From: JAAYCI01 sp031548875
GTDB lineage: Bacteria > Bacillota > Clostridia > Oscillospirales > Ruminococcaceae
Direction: 5' to 3'
Assembly: GCA_031548875.1 (NCBI GenBank)
Contig: JAVBQQ010000008.1
Coordinates: 1-64,000 of the forward strand
DNA: 64,000 bases
Shown: positions 8,962 through 16,913 of the stretch, piece by piece
Position numbering within the stretch: the first letter of the stretch is position 1
Layout: every line of letters begins with the position of its first letter
Position numbers and translations under genes: made by a program
The notes under the pieces: generated by a model
The model's database searches: none
Told to the model about the DNA's origin: nothing
The model's input: only the letters and a program-made list of their open reading frames with translations

Positions 8962-9411
8962 TTAAAACGCCTCCAAAACCATCTGCACATAGGGCAGTTT
9001 TTCAAAGCCAAGCCGCTCGTACAGCGCGATGGCGCGCGTGTTGCCGGGGGCCACCTCCAGCCGCAGGCGGGCAGCCTTTTCGCGGTATTCGTCACGCAGC
9101 CAGTCGAACAGGTCGGTGCCAAAGCCCAGGCCACGGAAGGCGTCTTCGATGTACACCTCCTCTACCTGCACCACCGGGCCGCCGGCCTCGGTGGAGTAGC
9201 TGAAGGAGAGCAGGCAGTAGCCAGCCACGGCGCTGCCCTGCTCGATGGCCAGGCCCCGCAGACGGCCGGTGCCGCCGCAGCACATCTCGTCGTAAGCGGC
9301 GGCAAAGTTTTCGATGGGGATGCGGTGCAAGACGCTTGTGGAGTCGTAGAAATTTTCAGCCATCTGCAGGATGGCGGCCTTGTCGTCCTGTGTGAAATCG
9401 CGTATCAGCAT
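8962..9411 (-). CDS. GNAT family N-acetyltransferase
   Basis: This 149-residue acetyl-CoA-dependent acetyltransferase has the CoA-binding region FRGLGFGTDLFDW (Q/RxxGxG/A type) and a C-terminal ALYERLGFE, both typical of GNAT proteins. AAAGGAGCTCC precedes the ATG. It sits immediately before the ABC exporter gene and after the YdcF-like gene on the same strand, so the three may form a short operon. The acetylated substrate is unknown. Confidence 0.9.
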   Translation of the reverse strand: MLIRDFTQDDKAAILQMAENFYDSTSVLHRIPIENFAAAYDEMCCGGTGRLRGLAIEQGSAVAGYCLLSFSYSTEAGGPVVQVEEVYIEDAFRGLGFGTDLFDWLRDEYREKAARLRLEVAPGNTRAIALYERLGFEKLPYVQMVLEAF

Positions 9412-9475
9412 AAGGAGCTCCTTTCAGGTGGGTGCGGGTGGCATAGCGCTGGTTTACCGGGTTTATGCGGAGGCT

Positions 9476-10246
9476 TTACCCATCGCGCCCGGTGGCCCAG
9501 GTTTTCAGCATGGCCAGCACCTCGCGGAAGTAGTTCTGCAGAAAGGTGGTGGCGTTCATGCGGGCGGGCACGGTGCGGGCGCTGGTGTATCCGCAGCGTC
9601 GAGCATTCCAGCCCGCGCGGTAGCAATGGAAGGTGTTTGTGACGACGACGACGGGGTCGCTTGGTGCGATGCCGCGCCCGATCAGCAGCGGTTGGGTGTA
9701 GATGAGGTTCTGGCGGGTGGTCTCGCTCTCGTCCTCCACAAGGATGCTTTCCGGCGGCACACCCTGTGCCAGCAGCCAGCGCCGCATGGCGACCGCCTCG
9801 GGTATGACCTCGCGCTGGCCCTGCCCGCCCGTGACAACGATGAGGGCGGCGGGGTTCTGCCGGTACAGCCGCACTGCCTTTTGCAGCCGGCGGCGCAGAA
9901 GGTCGCTCACCTCTTCGCCGCGCAAGCCGCAGCCCAGTACGATAAACGCCCTCTCGTCGCCTTTTGCGCGGCCGCGTAAGCCGGCCAGGCCCAAAAACAA
10001 CATGAGCCCCACGTAGATAGCGCATCCGGCCAGCGCGACGATGAGCAGCACCTGTCCGGCGGGCGTCTGCCACAGCGCGGTAAAGAAACCACCCAGCAGG
10101 GGAAAGAACAGCGCCAAAACCAGCGCGATGCCGCTTACGACCCACAACACCGTAGTGCCGGCGTTGTATTTTGTGCGCAGGGTGACGAGGATGCTGTTGG
10201 CCAGCAGCAGCACGGCCAATGCCCATAGCAGTATCTGTAGTATCAT
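9476..10246 (-). CDS. YdcF/SanA-like membrane protein (DUF218 family)
   Basis: This 256-residue protein has about four transmembrane helices in the first 95 residues and a cytosolic DUF218 domain. Family hallmarks are FIVLGCGLRG, VVTGGQGQ, the acidic ILVEDESETTRQN motif and VVVTNTFHCYRA. Relatives (SanA, ElyC, YdcF) are linked to envelope integrity, and ElyC to lipid-carrier metabolism, but the chemistry is poorly known. It is the probable first gene before the GNAT and ABC genes. Its ribosome site is weak. Confidence 0.88.
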   Translation of the reverse strand: MILQILLWALAVLLLANSILVTLRTKYNAGTTVLWVVSGIALVLALFFPLLGGFFTALWQTPAGQVLLIVALAGCAIYVGLMLFLGLAGLRGRAKGDERAFIVLGCGLRGEEVSDLLRRRLQKAVRLYRQNPAALIVVTGGQGQREVIPEAVAMRRWLLAQGVPPESILVEDESETTRQNLIYTQPLLIGRGIAPSDPVVVVTNTFHCYRAGWNARRCGYTSARTVPARMNATTFLQNYFREVLAMLKTWATGRDG

Positions 10247-10347
10247 ATCTTATTTTAACAAACACCTGGCGGGAACGCAACCGGATGCGTTCGACCCGAA
10301 ACGCGCGGGAGGGGGGCAGAGGCCCCGCGCGCCTGCTGGATTGCGCC

Positions 10348-10377
10348 TTGACAAAACAGGCGGCGCTGGGGTATCAT
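10348..10377 (+). promoter_or_regulatory. Promoter of tRNA-Trp
   Basis: TTGACA (10348-10353), 18 bases, TATCAT (10372-10377), about 46 bases before the tRNA. Confidence 0.7.
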
Positions 10378-10423
10378 AGTAAAGCGCTCCACAGGTGTTT
10401 TGCCCTGCGGAGGCGCCTTTTGT

Positions 10424-10499
10424 AGGGGTATAGCTCAGTTGGTAGAGCAGCGGTCTCCAAAACCGCGTGCCGAGGGTTCAAATCCTTCTGCCCCTGCCA
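10424..10499 (+). tRNA. tRNA-Trp (anticodon CCA)
   Basis: The gene gives a full cloverleaf: acceptor AGGGGTA with TGCCCCT, D-arm TAGCTCAGTTGGTAGAGCA, anticodon stem GCGGT/ACCGC around loop CTCCAAA (anticodon CCA at 10457-10459), T-arm GGTTCAAATCC, and an encoded CCA end. A strong terminator follows at once. Confidence 0.97.
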
Positions 10500-10502
10500 T
10501 GT

Positions 10503-10532
10503 AAAAAAGCCCAGCTTTGGCTGGGCTTTTTT
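10503..10532. terminator. Bidirectional terminator between tRNA-Trp and the transglutaminase-like gene
   Basis: GCCCAGC/GCTGGGC forms the stem with a TTTG loop. It is flanked by six A on one side and six T on the other, so it can stop transcription in both directions. Confidence 0.9.
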
Positions 10533-10541
10533 CGTGCCATT

Positions 10542-11435
10542 TTACACCTCGGGGAAGGGCGGCAGCGTGTCGGCGGGCGGTACGCCCACGGCCTCGCCCC
10601 TGGATTCCCGCAGGGCTTCGGCGGCGGCGACAGCCTGGGGAAGGGCGGGCTCCGGTTTTTTCACCAGCGTCTCGCTGGGCGGCGGCAGGGTGGTTTCGGG
10701 ACAGTCGGGCAGGGAGAGGTCATACTCCGTGGGTTGGGCAAGCAGGCTGGCCCATGTGTGATGGGCGGAGAACTCCGCGTCGCTTTTCAGGTAATATTTA
10801 TACTGCAGCATCCCCTGGGAGACGTTGTCCTCCAGTTGGGGGTCGATGTGGTACCAGTTGCCCTCGATGCGCACCATCGCCCAGGCGTGCTCCACCATTG
10901 CCCCCTCCACCGAGTAGGTAGTGCCGGGTACATACAGTGTTTCGAACCCCATATGGTCAAGCAGCAGCATCAGGGCGCAGGCGTAGTTCTCGCAGCTGCC
11001 GATGCCGTATAAAAGCGGGCTGGTGGCCATCACCTGGTAGGGGGTGGGCGCGTGGCCGCACCTGTCCAGGTATTGCCAGCTGGCGCTGAGAGTGGGGTCG
11101 TCGAACGGGATGTACCAGGTGCGGGAGACGACGTACACGTAGGCGGCCCGCACCTTTGTCCAATCGTCCGCGTGGGGCGGCAGCGTAAGTTCGGCAACGG
11201 CCTTGGCGGCCAGCTCGTCAAAAAAACAGGAGGGTATCGTTTGCGTGCCGCCTGGTTTGGAGCCCCCACCCTGCCTGGCGCTGGTTTTGGCGGAAGAGGA
11301 CGGACCGGCGGCCGGCGGCGTGGAAGAGATGTCTGCCGGGCTGCCCGAAACGGCTGCTCCCGCCTGAACGCAGGCGGCCAGCAGCCCCAAAGCCACAATG
11401 AACAGAAGGATCCATCCCAAACGTTTCTTTTCCAT
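10542..11435 (-). CDS. Transglutaminase-like domain lipoprotein
   Basis: This is a 297-residue surface protein. It begins with a signal sequence and lipobox (LLAAC), then a Ser/Pro/Ala-rich linker. The transglutaminase-like core has the Cys-His-Asp triad in family context: GIGSCENYACA (Cys), EHAWAMV (His) and WYHIDPQ (Asp). It may cut or modify peptides or cell-wall material outside the membrane. The C-terminus is a Pro/Ala/Glu-rich tail. The ATG at 11435 (MEKKRLGW) begins the signal peptide; there is no strong ribosome site, and a TATACT box lies just upstream. It stands alone, facing the tRNA-Trp terminator. Confidence 0.85.
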   Translation of the reverse strand: MEKKRLGWILLFIVALGLLAACVQAGAAVSGSPADISSTPPAAGPSSSAKTSARQGGGSKPGGTQTIPSCFFDELAAKAVAELTLPPHADDWTKVRAAYVYVVSRTWYIPFDDPTLSASWQYLDRCGHAPTPYQVMATSPLLYGIGSCENYACALMLLLDHMGFETLYVPGTTYSVEGAMVEHAWAMVRIEGNWYHIDPQLEDNVSQGMLQYKYYLKSDAEFSAHHTWASLLAQPTEYDLSLPDCPETTLPPPSETLVKKPEPALPQAVAAAEALRESRGEAVGVPPADTLPPFPEV

Positions 11436-11571
11436 ACATGCAGTATACATTCAAAACGTATCAAAGTTGTTCCGGCACGCGAAGTTTTGTACATGGGAGA
11501 GGGATGCGCCGCCTGCATGTGCGGGCGATAGCCGCAAACTGTTCAAATTTTGCTGGCATGCCCGGAAGCAA

Positions 11572-11600
11572 TTGACAATTCGGGTTGTCTATGGTAAATT
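11572..11600 (+). promoter_or_regulatory. Promoter of the tRNA-Asp/tRNA-Thr operon
   Basis: TTGACA (11572-11577), 17 bases ending TGG, TAAATT (11595-11600). The extended -10 supports it. It lies 48 bases before tRNA-Asp. Confidence 0.75.
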
Positions 11601-11647
11601 ATGTAATGTTGCGAAGCGCGCTCGCCATAGGCCGCGCAGCACATTTT

Positions 11648-11724
11648 GGCCCGGTAGTTCAGTTGGTTAGAACGCTAGCCTGTCACGCTAGAGGCCGTGG
11701 GTTCAAGTCCCATCCGGGTCGCCA
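11648..11724 (+). tRNA. tRNA-Asp (anticodon GTC)
   Basis: Acceptor GGCCCGG/CCGGGTC, D-arm TAGTTCAGTTGGTTAGAA, anticodon stem CTAGC/GCTAG with loop CTGTCAC (GTC at 11682-11684), T-arm GGGTTCAAGTCCC, and encoded CCA. Confidence 0.97.
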
Positions 11725-11743
11725 CTTTTTCAATTGTCCGTAT

Positions 11744-11819
11744 GCTTCTATAGCTCAGGTGGCAGAGCGCATCCTTGGTAAGGATGAGGTCAGCAGTTCG
11801 AATCTGCTTAGAAGCTCCA
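11744..11819 (+). tRNA. tRNA-Thr (anticodon GGT)
   Basis: Acceptor GCTTCTA/TAGAAGC, anticodon stem CATCC/GGATG with loop TTGGTAA (GGT at 11777-11779), T-arm with CAGTTCGAATCTG, and encoded CCA. It is 19 bases after tRNA-Asp and probably co-transcribed with it. Confidence 0.97.
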
Positions 11820-11820
11820 A

Positions 11821-11857
11821 AAAATCCGCGAAAGCAAATTGCTTTTGCGGATTTTTT
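11821..11857 (+). terminator. Terminator of the tRNA-Asp/Thr operon
   Basis: AAAATCCGC pairs with GCGGATTTT, with an inner AAAGCAA/TTGCTTT stem, then a T-run. Confidence 0.85.
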
Positions 11858-11903
11858 GTTTGGGGAATTTCATTTTGCAAAATATAACGCTTGAAGAAAT
11901 ACA

Positions 11904-11932
11904 TTGACAGATGAGGTATATCGCGATACAAT
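11904..11932 (+). promoter_or_regulatory. Promoter of the PadR operon with an operator-like palindrome
   Basis: TTGACA (11904-11909), exactly 17 bases, TACAAT (11927-11932). A perfect palindrome TATCGCGATA (11919-11928) spans the spacer and -10 box and could be the site for PadR self-repression; that role is inferred. Confidence 0.75.
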
Positions 11933-11979
11933 ACAGACGAAACAGGCGAGAAAGAAGCGAGGAGAAAGGGGAGAGGGCC

Positions 11980-12306
11980 GTGTCGTTGACGTTTGAGCTG
12001 ATACGCGGATGGACCGAGGCCATCATCCTGGCGTACCTGAGCCGGGGAGACAGCTATGGTTACCAGATCAACAAGGACATCCAAACAGCCACCGACGGGC
12101 GTTTTGAACTGAAGGAGGCCACCCTGTACACCGCCTTCCGCCGGCTGGAGGACGGAGGACTGATCGCCAGCTACTGGGGCAACGAGAACGTGGGGGCGCG
12201 GCGGCGTTACTATAGCATCACACCCGAGGGGCGCGACGCCTGCGAGCGCAACAAGCAGGAGTGGGCGCAGAGCAAAGAGATACTGGACAAGCTGCTGGGT
12301 GAGTGA
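11980..12306 (+). CDS. PadR family transcriptional regulator
   Basis: This 108-residue winged-helix repressor has the PadR family core: AIILAYLSRGDSYGYQI, EATLYTAFRRLEDGGLI and ARRRYYSITPEG. The GTG start at 11980 has GGGGAGAGG just upstream; the open frame continues further upstream but into the promoter. It is followed by a HAAS-domain membrane protein and a DUF4097 protein, the standard partners of PadR in Firmicute envelope-sensing operons. It probably represses its own operon. Confidence 0.93.
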   Translation: MSLTFELIRGWTEAIILAYLSRGDSYGYQINKDIQTATDGRFELKEATLYTAFRRLEDGGLIASYWGNENVGARRRYYSITPEGRDACERNKQEWAQSKEILDKLLGE

Positions 12307-12357
12307 TTTTGTATCTGTGCAAAACAGGATAACAGCTATTTTAAGGGGGAACCCATT

Positions 12358-13041
12358 GTGGATGAGGCGAGAGTGAAGATACGGCAGGAGCTGGACAGGC
12401 TGTTTGCGGGCGCACCGCAGACGCGTGCTGCTTTGGAACTGCAGGAGGAGCTGCTGGCCAACTGTATGGACCGCTACCAGGACCTTGTGAAGGGTGGCAG
12501 CGAATCGGATGCCGCCGTGCAACAGGTGCTGGGCAGCATTGGCAACGTGGACGAGTTGATTGCCTCGCTGCCCGAAGGGGACGGCGTACTGGGCAGCGCC
12601 TGGGAAGCACAGCGCCGCCGTAATTCGGCGGTCGTCACCACCGTTGCCATCGGGCTGTATATCTTTGCCGGGGTGGTTTTCCTGGTGGGAGCGTTCGTCG
12701 GCGCCTATGCCTGGGAGCCAGCTATTCTGCTGGGTCTCATCGTGGCGGGGCTTGTCTGCATCGTGCCCACCTGCATGCTGGTGTACAGCGCCCACCGGTG
12801 GCCCAAATACCAGAAGAATGACGAGAGCGTGGTGGAAAATTTCAAGCAATGGAGCCGCAACGCCGAAAAGGCGCGCGCGGTGCGCAGGTCTATCTCGCTG
12901 TTGTTGTGGACGCTGGCGGTGGTGGTGTATCTGGCGGTCAGCTTCCTCACCTTTGCCTGGTGGATTACCTGGATCATCTTCCCGGTCGCGCTTTGTGTGG
13001 AGAGCCTTGTCACCCTGTTCTTCAAACTGAAGGAGATGTAG
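12358..13041 (+). CDS. HAAS signalling domain membrane protein (DUF1700-like)
   Basis: This 227-residue protein starts at GTG with AAGGGGGAA upstream. The first 85 residues are a helical HAAS-type domain (alpha-helical repeats, LQEELLANCMDRYQDLVKGG). Two pairs of transmembrane helices follow at about 95-145 and 180-222. HAAS proteins are encoded directly after PadR regulators and are thought to link membrane state to the regulator. It ends in TAG. Confidence 0.8.
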   Translation: MDEARVKIRQELDRLFAGAPQTRAALELQEELLANCMDRYQDLVKGGSESDAAVQQVLGSIGNVDELIASLPEGDGVLGSAWEAQRRRNSAVVTTVAIGLYIFAGVVFLVGAFVGAYAWEPAILLGLIVAGLVCIVPTCMLVYSAHRWPKYQKNDESVVENFKQWSRNAEKARAVRRSISLLLWTLAVVVYLAVSFLTFAWWITWIIFPVALCVESLVTLFFKLKEM

Positions 13042-13100
13042 TTGAAAAGTTTCTATTCAAACTACAGGTTTTGTGCCTTTGAAAGGAATGATTCATTCGA

Positions 13101-14189
13101 ATGAAAAAAGTAGTCATTGCAATGATATGTGGTGTTTCGGCGGTGGTGGTGGCGCTGATTGTGGTGCTGGGCCTGGGTCTGGCCGGGGTGCTGCCGGGGC
13201 CGGGAACGTGGTTTGGGACGGGTATGCAGCTGGTAAACCGCCAGGCGTACAGCGCGTCCCAGCTTAGTGAGGTGTCGGCGGCCTATTCGTCGGACAGCAT
13301 CACGCTGATGGCGTCGGACGGCGGCGAGGTGGTGCTGGAAGAGTACATGAGCAGCCGGGATGCGGACATGCTGGCCGTGGTCACTCAAGAGAGCGGCCGG
13401 TTGGATATCCAGGGCGGCAAACGTCCGCTGATCTCGTTCGGTTTTTTGAGTTTTCGCTCGTAGATCGTCCTCTACGTGCCGGCCTCCTGGGCGGGGGAGC
13501 TGAAGCTCTCCAGCAAGAGCGGCAGCGTGCGCACCGAGGCGGATTTCGAGCTGGGCAGCCTGGATGCCACGGCCAGCAGCGGCAGTGTGCGCGTGGCCGG
13601 TGTGAAGGCACAGGCGGGCATCCGCCTGGCTTCCACCAGTGGCGGCGTGTCTGCCATACGGCTGGCCGCGGGCGGGGACGTGGCGCTGGAAAGCTCCAGC
13701 GGCAGCGTTCGGGTGGACAGTGTGGAAGGCGCGTCGGTGAGTGCCCACAGCACCAGCGGCGGCGTGCACATGGACAGTGTGACGGCGGCGCAGATCGTTG
13801 CCACCTCCAAAAGCGGCAGCGTGCGTATCGGGCGGCTAGAGGGCGCATTCGAGCTGGATAGTTCCAGCGGGGGCGTGAGCGTGGACGGCGGCAGCGGGCA
13901 CGGCAGCGCCCAGGCCCGCAGCGGCAGCGTGAAGCTGCGCCTGGACGGCGGGCTGGACGGAGATCTTGCGCTGGAATCCAGCAGCGGAAGCTGCAAGCTG
14001 TGGTTGCCCGCCGGCAGCGATTTAAACTTGAAAGCGCACACGGGAAGCGGCAGCCTGCACCTGCCTGAGGGCGGCAGCCTGAGCTACAACGAAAAGGGCA
14101 ACGAGGCCACCGGTAGCTATGGCGCCACGCCGCAGTACAAGGTGGACATGAGCGCCAGCAGCGGCAGTGTGCGGCTGGAGTGGATATAA
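13101..14189 (+). pseudogene. DUF4097-type beta-strand repeat protein with an in-frame TAG at codon 121
   Basis: The frame opens with a signal anchor (KKVVIAMICGVSAVVVALIV) and a short head. It then meets TAG at 13461-13463 and continues in the same frame for about 240 codons. The second part is a series of about 20-residue strands with recurring S-S-G-S-V-R and T-S-G-G-V motifs, the beta-helix pattern of DUF4097 adhesin-like proteins. The join at TAG (SFRS-stop-IVLYVP) falls inside the usual hydrophobic strand before the repeats, and no ribosome site precedes the second part. So this is one gene with a nonsense codon, not two genes. A terminator follows. Confidence 0.75.
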
Positions 14190-14218
14190 CGGATACAGAA
14201 AGGCAACTTTCGCTGCGT

Positions 14219-14252
14219 GCCGGCCGCCCTTTTCGTGCGGCCGGCGTTTTTT
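14219..14252 (+). terminator. Terminator of the PadR operon
   Basis: GCCGGCCGC/GCGGCCGGC, 9-bp stem with 9-base loop, then G and six T. Confidence 0.9.
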
Positions 14253-14265
14253 CGCCCAATTTTGC

Positions 14266-14295
14266 TTGACGCGCCCGCATCTCTGGCGATACAGT
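14266..14295 (+). promoter_or_regulatory. Probable promoter of the glutathione peroxidase gene
   Basis: TTGACG (14266-14271), 18 bases, TACAGT (14290-14295). Confidence 0.5.
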
Positions 14296-14382
14296 TAAAT
14301 TGCATAGTTGCAATGTACGGCCAACCATCGCGCAAAACCTGCGCAAGAGAAGGGGTATCCAGACCCCAAGGAGGCGGACGGC

Positions 14383-14916
14383 ATGAATGTATACGATTTT
14401 ACCGTGAAGGACAACAAAGGCGCCGAGGTGCCGCTGAGCACCTACTGGGGCAAGGTGCTGCTCATTGTGAACACGGCCACGGGCTGCGGCTTCACGCCGC
14501 AGTACGACGGGCTGGAGGCACTGTACCAAAAGTACAGGGACAGGGGTTTTGAGATTTTGGACTTTCCCTGCAACCAGTTCTTTGGTCAAGCACCGGGCAG
14601 CGACGACGAGATCGACTCGTTCTGCAAGCTGAACTACGGCACCACCTTCCCCCGTTTTGCCAAGGTGGATGTGAATGGTCCCGACGCCGCCCCGCTGTAC
14701 GTCTACCTGGTGGAGCAGCAGAAGGAAGACCTGGAAGACCCCGAGCTGAATGGATTCGTGCACAAGATAAAAGAGCTGGGACACAAGATCCTGGGCGGGG
14801 AGATCAAATGGAACTTCACGAAGTTCCTCGTTGACCGGGAGGGCAAGGTCGTGGCGCGCTATGCGCCCACCCGCACGCCGGAAACAATGGAAGAGGACAT
14901 CGAAAAGCTGCTGTGA
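14383..14916 (+). CDS. Glutathione/thioredoxin peroxidase family protein
   Basis: This 177-residue thioredoxin-fold peroxidase reduces hydroperoxides, in bacteria usually with thioredoxin. The peroxidatic residue is Cys in NTATGCGFTPQY, where animal enzymes have selenocysteine. The catalytic partners appear as the Gln/Asn of FPCNQFFGQ and the Trp of KWNFTKF. AAGGAGG precedes the ATG by 8 bases. It is a single gene with its own promoter. The usual length is about 160-180 residues. Confidence 0.94.
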   Translation: MNVYDFTVKDNKGAEVPLSTYWGKVLLIVNTATGCGFTPQYDGLEALYQKYRDRGFEILDFPCNQFFGQAPGSDDEIDSFCKLNYGTTFPRFAKVDVNGPDAAPLYVYLVEQQKEDLEDPELNGFVHKIKELGHKILGGEIKWNFTKFLVDREGKVVARYAPTRTPETMEEDIEKLL

Positions 14917-14956
14917 ACGGCATGCTTGCCAAAGTCTGCTCTCCCCAAGAATATTC

Positions 14957-14985
14957 TTGACGAACTAAGAAGGTGCCTTTATAAT
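14957..14985 (+). promoter_or_regulatory. Promoter of the MarR-type gene
   Basis: TTGACG (14957-14962), exactly 17 bases, TATAAT (14980-14985). The -10 box lies at the edge and in the loop of a long inverted repeat. Confidence 0.8.
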
Positions 14986-15007
14986 AAGGATAGAAAGGCA
15001 CCTTCTT
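14967..15007. promoter_or_regulatory. Long inverted repeat over the MarR promoter (candidate operator)
   Basis: AAGAAGGTGCCTTT (14967-14980) and its exact complement AAAGGCACCTTCTT (14994-15007) flank 13 bases. The repeat covers the spacer, the -10 box and the likely start site. This is the expected place for MarR self-repression. The transcript could also fold here and help end the upstream peroxidase message. Confidence 0.6.
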
Positions 15008-15053
15008 AATTTTGCATAGAGGATAGACGACAGGGAAAGGAGGCGTTTTTTAC

Positions 15054-15683
15054 GTGGACGAACGGGACCTGATGGACAAGTTGCAACGCCTGAGTACGTT
15101 GGCTCAGCGCAGCCACAACCGGCGCTTTCGCCGCTACGGCCCGCTTGCCAGCCCACACAAGGGGCAGGGGCGTGTGTTGGCCCTGCTGCAGGCCCAGCCG
15201 GAGGTCAGCCAGAAGGAGCTGGGCCGTCAATTGGGCATGCGGGGGCCGTCGCTGGGGGAGTTGTTGGCCAAGTTGGAAGACAAGGAGTACATTACCCGCA
15301 CACCCTCCGAGATAGACCGCCGGGGCATGGTGGTGCGGCTGACGCCCGAGGGCACCGCGGCGGCCGGGCAGATGGCCGCCCATGCGCCGGATGCGGACAG
15401 CGTGCTTGGTTGCCTGAACAACGAGGAACAGGAGCGGCTGGCGGGAGACTTGGATCGCTTGATTGCCGCGCTGGAGGAGCAGCTGGCGGAACCGCCCAAG
15501 GAACGTCCCGCGCAGGAAGTGGAGCGCAAAAAAGAGGGTTGGGGCCACCGCCCGATGGGGATTTCGCACCTGGCCGAAGCGCCCACGCCCGGCTCCGCCT
15601 TTGACCGGCGGCAGTTCCCGGGGCAGATCGTTGGCTTCGGCGAGCCCCAGTACGCCAGCCGTTCGGCCACCGGGCCGCCGTAG
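15054..15683 (+). CDS. MarR family regulator with long C-terminal tail (possible TAG readthrough to 15758)
   Basis: This 209-residue protein starts at GTG with AAAGGAGG upstream. The winged-helix part covers about residues 5-140: VSQKELGRQLGMRGPSLGELLAKLEDKEY (recognition helix) and the wing with DRRGMVVRLTPEG. A Pro/Glu/Arg-rich, probably disordered tail follows. The frame meets TAG at 15681-15683 but continues for 24 codons with protein-like content (PPGADYDPAENV, NWPWDKTKKR) to TGA at 15756-15758. This is the third in-frame TAG in 10 kb. The regulator probably controls itself through the inverted repeat over its promoter. The ligand is unknown. Confidence 0.85.
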   Translation: MDERDLMDKLQRLSTLAQRSHNRRFRRYGPLASPHKGQGRVLALLQAQPEVSQKELGRQLGMRGPSLGELLAKLEDKEYITRTPSEIDRRGMVVRLTPEGTAAAGQMAAHAPDADSVLGCLNNEEQERLAGDLDRLIAALEEQLAEPPKERPAQEVERKKEGWGHRPMGISHLAEAPTPGSAFDRRQFPGQIVGFGEPQYASRSATGPP

Positions 15684-15785
15684 TTCCCGCCCGGGGCGGA
15701 CTATGACCCGGCGGAAAATGTGGCCAATTGGCCATGGGATAAGACGAAAAAACGTTGAAAGGCGTCTTTTGCCAAAGAGGGCGCA

Positions 15786-15827
15786 CACAAACTGCGCTTC
15801 CCTTCCGGGAAGCGCCGTTTGTGGTTT
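15786..15827. terminator. Hairpin between the MarR and etfA genes
   Basis: CACAAAC...GTTTGTG with inner GCGCTTCCC/GGGAAGCGC makes a stem of about 17 bp with one mismatch. Only a short GTTTTG follows on the plus strand. It is the probable shared end of two convergent transcripts. Confidence 0.6.
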
Positions 15828-15880
15828 TGATATGAGATTTCTGAGGGGGCTTTGCATCTGGTTTGGAAAGGGGACGCTCC

Positions 15881-16900
15881 TCAGGTATTTGCCTTTTCGG
15901 CCAGGTGCTTCTTCACCGCCTCGGTGAACAGCGGCACAATCTTGGAAACGTCGCCCACCACGCCGTAGTCCGCCACCTCGAAGATGGGGGCGCTCTCGTC
16001 CTTGTTGATGGCGATGATGACGTCCGACTCCTCCATGCCTGCCAGGTGCTGGATGGCGCCCGAGATGCCGCAGGCGATATAAAGATTGGGACGCACGGTC
16101 TTGCCCGTCTGGCCCACCTGCCTGTCCTTGGGCATCCAGCCGGCGTCCACGGCGGCGCGCGAGGAGGACACCGTGCCGCCCAGCACACCGGCAAGTTCTT
16201 CCAACATGGTGAAGTTGTCCGGCCCGCCCATGCCGCGCCCGCCGCTCACCAGCACCTTGGCCTCTGTGATGTCCATGCGGGTGCTGGTCTTCTCGATGAT
16301 CTCCAGGATCTCCACATTTTTGCTCTCGGCAAGGTTTTTTACGGAGAGGTGTTCCACCGGGCAGCTGGCGCCCTCGCGCTTTTCCACGCGCTGCATGACG
16401 CCGGGGCGCACGGTGGCCATCTGGGGGCGGTGCTCGGGGCAGAGGATGGTGGCCATGATGTTGCCGCCAAAGGCGGGGCGGGTCATCATCAAATCACCAG
16501 TTTCCTCCTGGATATCCAGTTTTGTGCAATCGGCCGTGAGGCCGGTGTGCACCCGGGCAGACACGCGTGGGGCCATGTCCCGCCCGATGGCCGTGGCGCC
16601 GCACAGCACGATCTCCGGCTTGTACTGCTGGATGACCTCGGTGAGGGTCCGCACGTACGGCTCGGTCATGTACACGGCAAGGGCTTCGTCGTCCACCAGC
16701 ACCACGCGGTCGGCGCCGTAGGCGGCCAGCTTTGCAGGCAGGCTGGCGATGTTCGCGCCCAGCGCAACGGCCGTCACCTGTGTGTTTCGCGCGGCGGCAA
16801 GGTCTTTCGCCTTGCCGATCAGTTCGTAGCTCACGGCGCTGATCTTGCCGTCCAGCTGTTCCACAAAGACGAACACGCCGCTGTATTTTGTCTTGTCCAT
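15881..16900 (-). CDS. etfA: Electron transfer flavoprotein subunit alpha
   Basis: This 339-residue protein is the alpha partner of EtfB and carries the FAD that exchanges electrons with acyl-CoA dehydrogenase. The C-terminal FAD-binding domain shows VSGGRGMGG, VDAGWMPKDRQVGQTGKTVRPNLY and ACGISGAIQHLAGM, all family hallmarks. The ATG at 16900 has GAGGAAC upstream. It is the last gene of the acd-etfB-etfA operon. In butyrate-forming clostridia this complex couples crotonyl-CoA reduction to electron bifurcation; whether that holds here is inference. Confidence 0.96.
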   Translation of the reverse strand: MDKTKYSGVFVFVEQLDGKISAVSYELIGKAKDLAAARNTQVTAVALGANIASLPAKLAAYGADRVVLVDDEALAVYMTEPYVRTLTEVIQQYKPEIVLCGATAIGRDMAPRVSARVHTGLTADCTKLDIQEETGDLMMTRPAFGGNIMATILCPEHRPQMATVRPGVMQRVEKREGASCPVEHLSVKNLAESKNVEILEIIEKTSTRMDITEAKVLVSGGRGMGGPDNFTMLEELAGVLGGTVSSSRAAVDAGWMPKDRQVGQTGKTVRPNLYIACGISGAIQHLAGMEESDVIIAINKDESAPIFEVADYGVVGDVSKIVPLFTEAVKKHLAEKANT

Positions 16901-16913
16901 GTCGTGTTCCTCC

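Noticed and set aside
14383..14916. Selenocysteine in the peroxidase
   Set aside because: The peroxidatic codon is TGC (Cys), not an in-frame TGA.
6010..15683. Complete reassignment of TAG to an amino acid
   Set aside because: At least ten intact genes end with TAG at the expected C-terminus (for example pyk, rpoN, cobC, livF, the MBL gene), so TAG works as a stop here.
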